NCBI RefSeq assembly: GCF_000165425.1
Contig: NW_001799626.1
Span: 122,508 to 186,507 of the forward strand
DNA: 64,000 nucleotides
Direction of reading: 5' to 3'
From: Paramecium tetraurelia
Taxonomy: Eukaryota > Ciliophora > Oligohymenophorea > Peniculida > Parameciidae
The position numbers and the translations under genes are program-made. Under the pieces are notes generated by a model. The model had not been told where the DNA came from. It worked only from the letters and a program-made list of their open reading frames with translations, and made no database searches. Shown here piece by piece: positions 61,105 to 64,000 of this stretch (position 1 is the first letter of the stretch; the number at the start of each line of letters is the position of its first letter).

Positions 61105-61760
61105 TCAAGCATATTTATATACTAACACAATTGCAATGCTAGTCAAAAAGATAGCAAAAACAATTAAGAATATAATTTTGTGTTCTCTCATTTTAGATTA
61201 AATCCTTGATAATCGACTGTTTGATTCTCCCAAGTCGTATTAAATTTCAGGCATTTTGTTTATGTTTCTATCCAAGATATCAGACTGACCTTTCAATTGA
61301 ACTTATATATTATTAGAAATTGTTTCAATTTCAAAGCACACCCTTTTTGCATCTTCCAATTATACAGTTTATTTGACTAACTTATCTTGAGTGTTAATGA
61401 ATTGTATTTGTTGATTGTCTTATTCACCAAATAAGGAATCTTTAGTTTTTTGAGATGAAACCTCATCTTCTAATATTCTAAATTATTTTTTCATTGCTTC
61501 AGTCTCTGATTTATATCTTTTAACCTTGTTTTTTAATTCCTGTCTATCAGACACTGCAATACTGGTTGATTCTATATCCATTTATTGTAACTATAGGAAT
61601 AAATTAACTATTTTACGCAATTCTGCAAATCAGTAAAAACAGAAGCTATCTCCTTTAAGGTTTCATCTGATCTGTTAATTTAGGTTTATCGAATTAATGA
61701 GCAGACTTATTACTAATATTTTTCAAATTCAACTTCATAACTACTGAAAACTTCAGACAT
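61105..61760 (-). CDS. VTI1: Qb-SNARE, Vti1-like
   Basis: One 26-nt intron at 61591-61616 gives 209 residues. An N-terminal three-helix region is followed by a SNARE motif (residues about 120-185: LVKQTVQLEDAKRVCFEIET, LKGQSDILDRNINKM, with Gln at the zero layer) and a C-terminal membrane anchor (IIFLIVFAIFLTSIAIVLVY). Vti1 proteins serve fusion at Golgi, endosomes and vacuole. Length and layout match the family (about 220 residues). Qb assignment rests on the Vti1-like helix pattern. Confidence 0.85.
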
Positions 61761-61847
61761 TCTCTTCTTTATATTTTTAATTAAAATAAAATAATAAAAA
61801 TTTGAATAAAATATATCAGAAAATAAAGTTTTTAAAAATAGTGATGA

Positions 61848-62646
61848 TCAAACAATTTGTCTTCTCCGAACATTGTCTTCTGATAGGACAGCTAATTTGG
61901 TTTCCAGATTTCTTATCTTTTGCTTGTATCCATTGAGTGTCCCGTCACTTCTTTCAGTTTCCTATGATTGCAATTAGTCTATTTTTTATCTAAATCTAAA
62001 TAGTTATTCTTCAGATGCACTTAATTAATCTTGTAATTTGTCACTTAATAATTTTAATTGCTCATTTTCGTTTAGAATAAAATCTATCTTTTCATCGATA
62101 TCACCTAAATTATTCAATTCATCTTGACTGAATTTCAATTATTCTGTTAATTCAGCATTTCTCTCTAACAATTATTTGATGTGTTCCTCCTATGCTACAA
62201 TAGTCTCCTTTTTGTTCTCAATTTATTAATCCTTATAATCTAATTCTTTGAGAACTGCCTAGTATTTGGTCTCTGTGAGGATTCTATCCTCATCAGATTT
62301 ACTGATATATTTAAATATAATTAGTTTACATCAATTATTCTTTAAGGATAGCAACTTCATCTCTCAATTGAGACAATTCAGTTTAATCGCATGATCTTTG
62401 TTTCTAATATCTTGATTCCTTGGTTAGAAGCTATTTAATGAGTTCTGCTGATTTCTCATTTTCTTCGAGCAGAACTATAATCTTTTTAACTAAATCCACT
62501 CTTTATTAGTTTGGAGAGAGATTCTCTTTGTTTTTAGGTGACTACCAAGTGGCATACTTGCAGTCAGTACTTACAGAGCGAACCTGTTGAAAGGGATTTC
62601 TTAAAAGGGCCGGCCCTTAAACTTTAGAAGGAGAACACACATTCAT
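61848..62646 (-). CDS. Coiled-coil protein, 256 residues
   Basis: One 28-nt intron at 62302-62329. The N-terminal 60 residues are disordered and basic (LLRNPFQQVRSVSTDCKYAT). The rest is coiled coil with good heptads (VDLVKKIIVLLEENEKSAEL, ELNNLGDIDEKIDFILNENE, IDQLQSQETERSDGTLNGYK). No other domain. It diverges from the P5B ATPase gene by 77 bp. A GC-rich 14-base palindrome lies in its first exon. Confidence 0.82.
62605..62618. repeat. GC-rich perfect palindrome AAGGGCCGGCCCTT
   Basis: A 14-base perfect inverted repeat centred on GGCCGGCC, inside the first exon of the coiled-coil gene. The surrounding DNA is about 70 percent AT, so eight G/C bases in symmetric order stand out. It may be chance under codon choice (QGPALL). 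Confidence 0.8.
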
Positions 62647-62723
62647 TAACGGTATATTTTATATTATTCATTTATATTCTTACCTAATTATATATTGTAT
62701 ATACAAGTGTGATTATATTCAAG

Positions 62724-64000
62724 ATGATGTGTCTTGGAATGAGAATTCGTGATACATTAAATATTATTGTTTACAAATTAATTATGATTGAACTTCCAAT
62801 TCTGGGAGATAAAGTAGAAGATACCTAAACGCAGGAATACTTCGAAGAGTTCAATGAACGATACGAATTGAGAGTTTACTATTATGAGGAAGACAATAAT
62901 TTTATGATTAAGATGCTACGCATAGTAAGTCTTGGGCTTTTTTCTCTTTTTGAAAATTGGTTTGTTTCTGTGTCATTGTTGAGGTATTAGAATTAGTATA
63001 ATGTTTAGTTTTCAGAAGAGTACAGATCCTACTCATTTGTTGATCCAAAAGATGAAAGATGGTAAACGGATGAGCAGAGATAAGATCATCAGATGCAAGA
63101 GGGACGGAGATAGGATCAAATTTAAGTATGAGTACATTAACTTTTTGATCACTCCATAAAATTAATTGAAAAAGTTAGAATTGATTAATTACGATTATAA
63201 TGAGTTAAGTAAATACGAAGCCCAACAAAGGTAAATTTTATATGGAGAAAATATAATGCAAATTGAAGAATGCACCAGAAGTGAAATTTTATTTAAAGAA
63301 ATCTTATCCCCCTTCAACATCTTTTAAGTGTTCTCCTTCATTGTTTGGTCTCTGGATGATTATTACCTTTACGCCTTTTTGATTGGCATTTTGACCATAA
63401 CATAAATTACCATAAGTTTATACGATTTAGAACAACAGAACCATAAAATACGAGAGATGATCTATTATGAAAGTTCAGTCATTGTTCACAGAGACCATCA
63501 TTCATTCAACATCTCCTCAAAAGACTTAGTCCCTGGAGACATCGTTGAAGTGACACCCAAATCGATGGTTACCTTTGATGGTCAAATCATTAATGGAGAG
63601 GCCGTGTTCAACGAAGCCATCCTAACTGGAGAGAGTACTCCAATTTTAAAAACTATCAACATGGAAATCTTTAGTGGATGTAGCTGTTTGTCTGCAAGTT
63701 CCAATTGTCGAGCTCTAGTGAAATCAATTGGTTTTAATACTATCAAAGGGTCCTTGGCCAGATACATCTTATTCAATAATTCATATACTTATTCATTCCA
63801 AAAGGAATCACTCAAATACTTAATTGTTTTGGGTTTTTTGGGAGCAATTCTATCAATAACTAATTACTTTATACGTCTGAAGTCTACAAAAAATCAATTT
63901 AAGAGCACCATTGAAGCTCTTGAAATATTTACCATTCTGATACCACCTTCATTACCTACAGCTTTGGGTGCTGGGTTATAAGTGGCTATTTAGAGATTAA
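62724..64000 (+). CDS. P5B-type P-type ATPase, N-terminal part (runs off right edge)
   Basis: One 25-nt intron at 62984-63008; the frame then stays open to the window end. P5 features seen: YGENIMQIEECTRSEILFKE then PFNIFQVFSFIVWS, the actuator motif ILTGES (residues ILTGESTPI), and the membrane motif PPSLPTALGAGL, nearer to P5B (ATP13A2-like, PPALP) than to P5A. P5B pumps export polyamines from endolysosomes in animals; the substrate here is unknown. The catalytic DKTGT lies beyond the window. ATG 62724 is the longest start; ATG 62784, 20 codons later, is equally possible. Confidence 0.9.

Overview
The window reads as macronuclear DNA of a ciliate, most like Paramecium. It is very AT-rich. 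Open frames become long and family-like only when TAA and TAG are read as glutamine and TGA is the sole stop. About 65 introns could be placed; they are 17-35 nt long, mostly 22-28, with GT...AG ends. Genes lie a few tens of bases apart on both strands. No transposon, viral element, rRNA, tRNA or CRISPR array was recognised. All gene models were built by hand from frame, splice signals and family resemblance. Stated lengths are what those models give, and family names come from remembered motifs without any database search.

Left part (1-16.1 kb): a coiled-coil protein running off the left edge, three unassigned proteins, a membrane protein with a possible UBC/RWD-like N-terminus, a Rab-like GTPase starting only 10 bp from it, and a giant secreted protein of about 2970 residues with ten tandem LamG-like repeats. 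Middle (16.2-36 kb): a decayed-looking WD-repeat gene, a small membrane protein, a zinc-finger/WD40 protein, a 1605-residue PAS multi-membrane protein, a Cys-rich surface protein, a p24 cargo receptor, a Myb-like factor, a CTR copper transporter, U1-70K, a kinase with a long Gln-rich tail and a small bZIP-like factor.

Right part (36.4-64 kb): a secreted protein with GFGKG repeats, an epiplasmin/alveolin-like protein, U2AF large subunit, a MATCAP-like tyrosine carboxypeptidase, an armadillo-like protein, saccharopine dehydrogenase, LC8 dynein light chain, a membrane RING-H2 protein, beta-ketoacyl-ACP synthase, a kinesin, coiled-coil proteins, a Cys-rich membrane protein, a Vti1-like SNARE and a P5B-type ATPase cut by the right edge.

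The genes form no operon and look like an ordinary sample of the ciliate proteome. Recurrent themes are membrane traffic (Rab, p24, Vti1), microtubules and cortex (kinesin, LC8, MATCAP, alveolin), splicing (U1-70K, U2AF) and surface proteins. The most unusual items are the LamG-repeat giant, the kinase with a tail coded mostly by reassigned stop codons, the GFGKG-repeat protein and the Rab without C-terminal cysteines.
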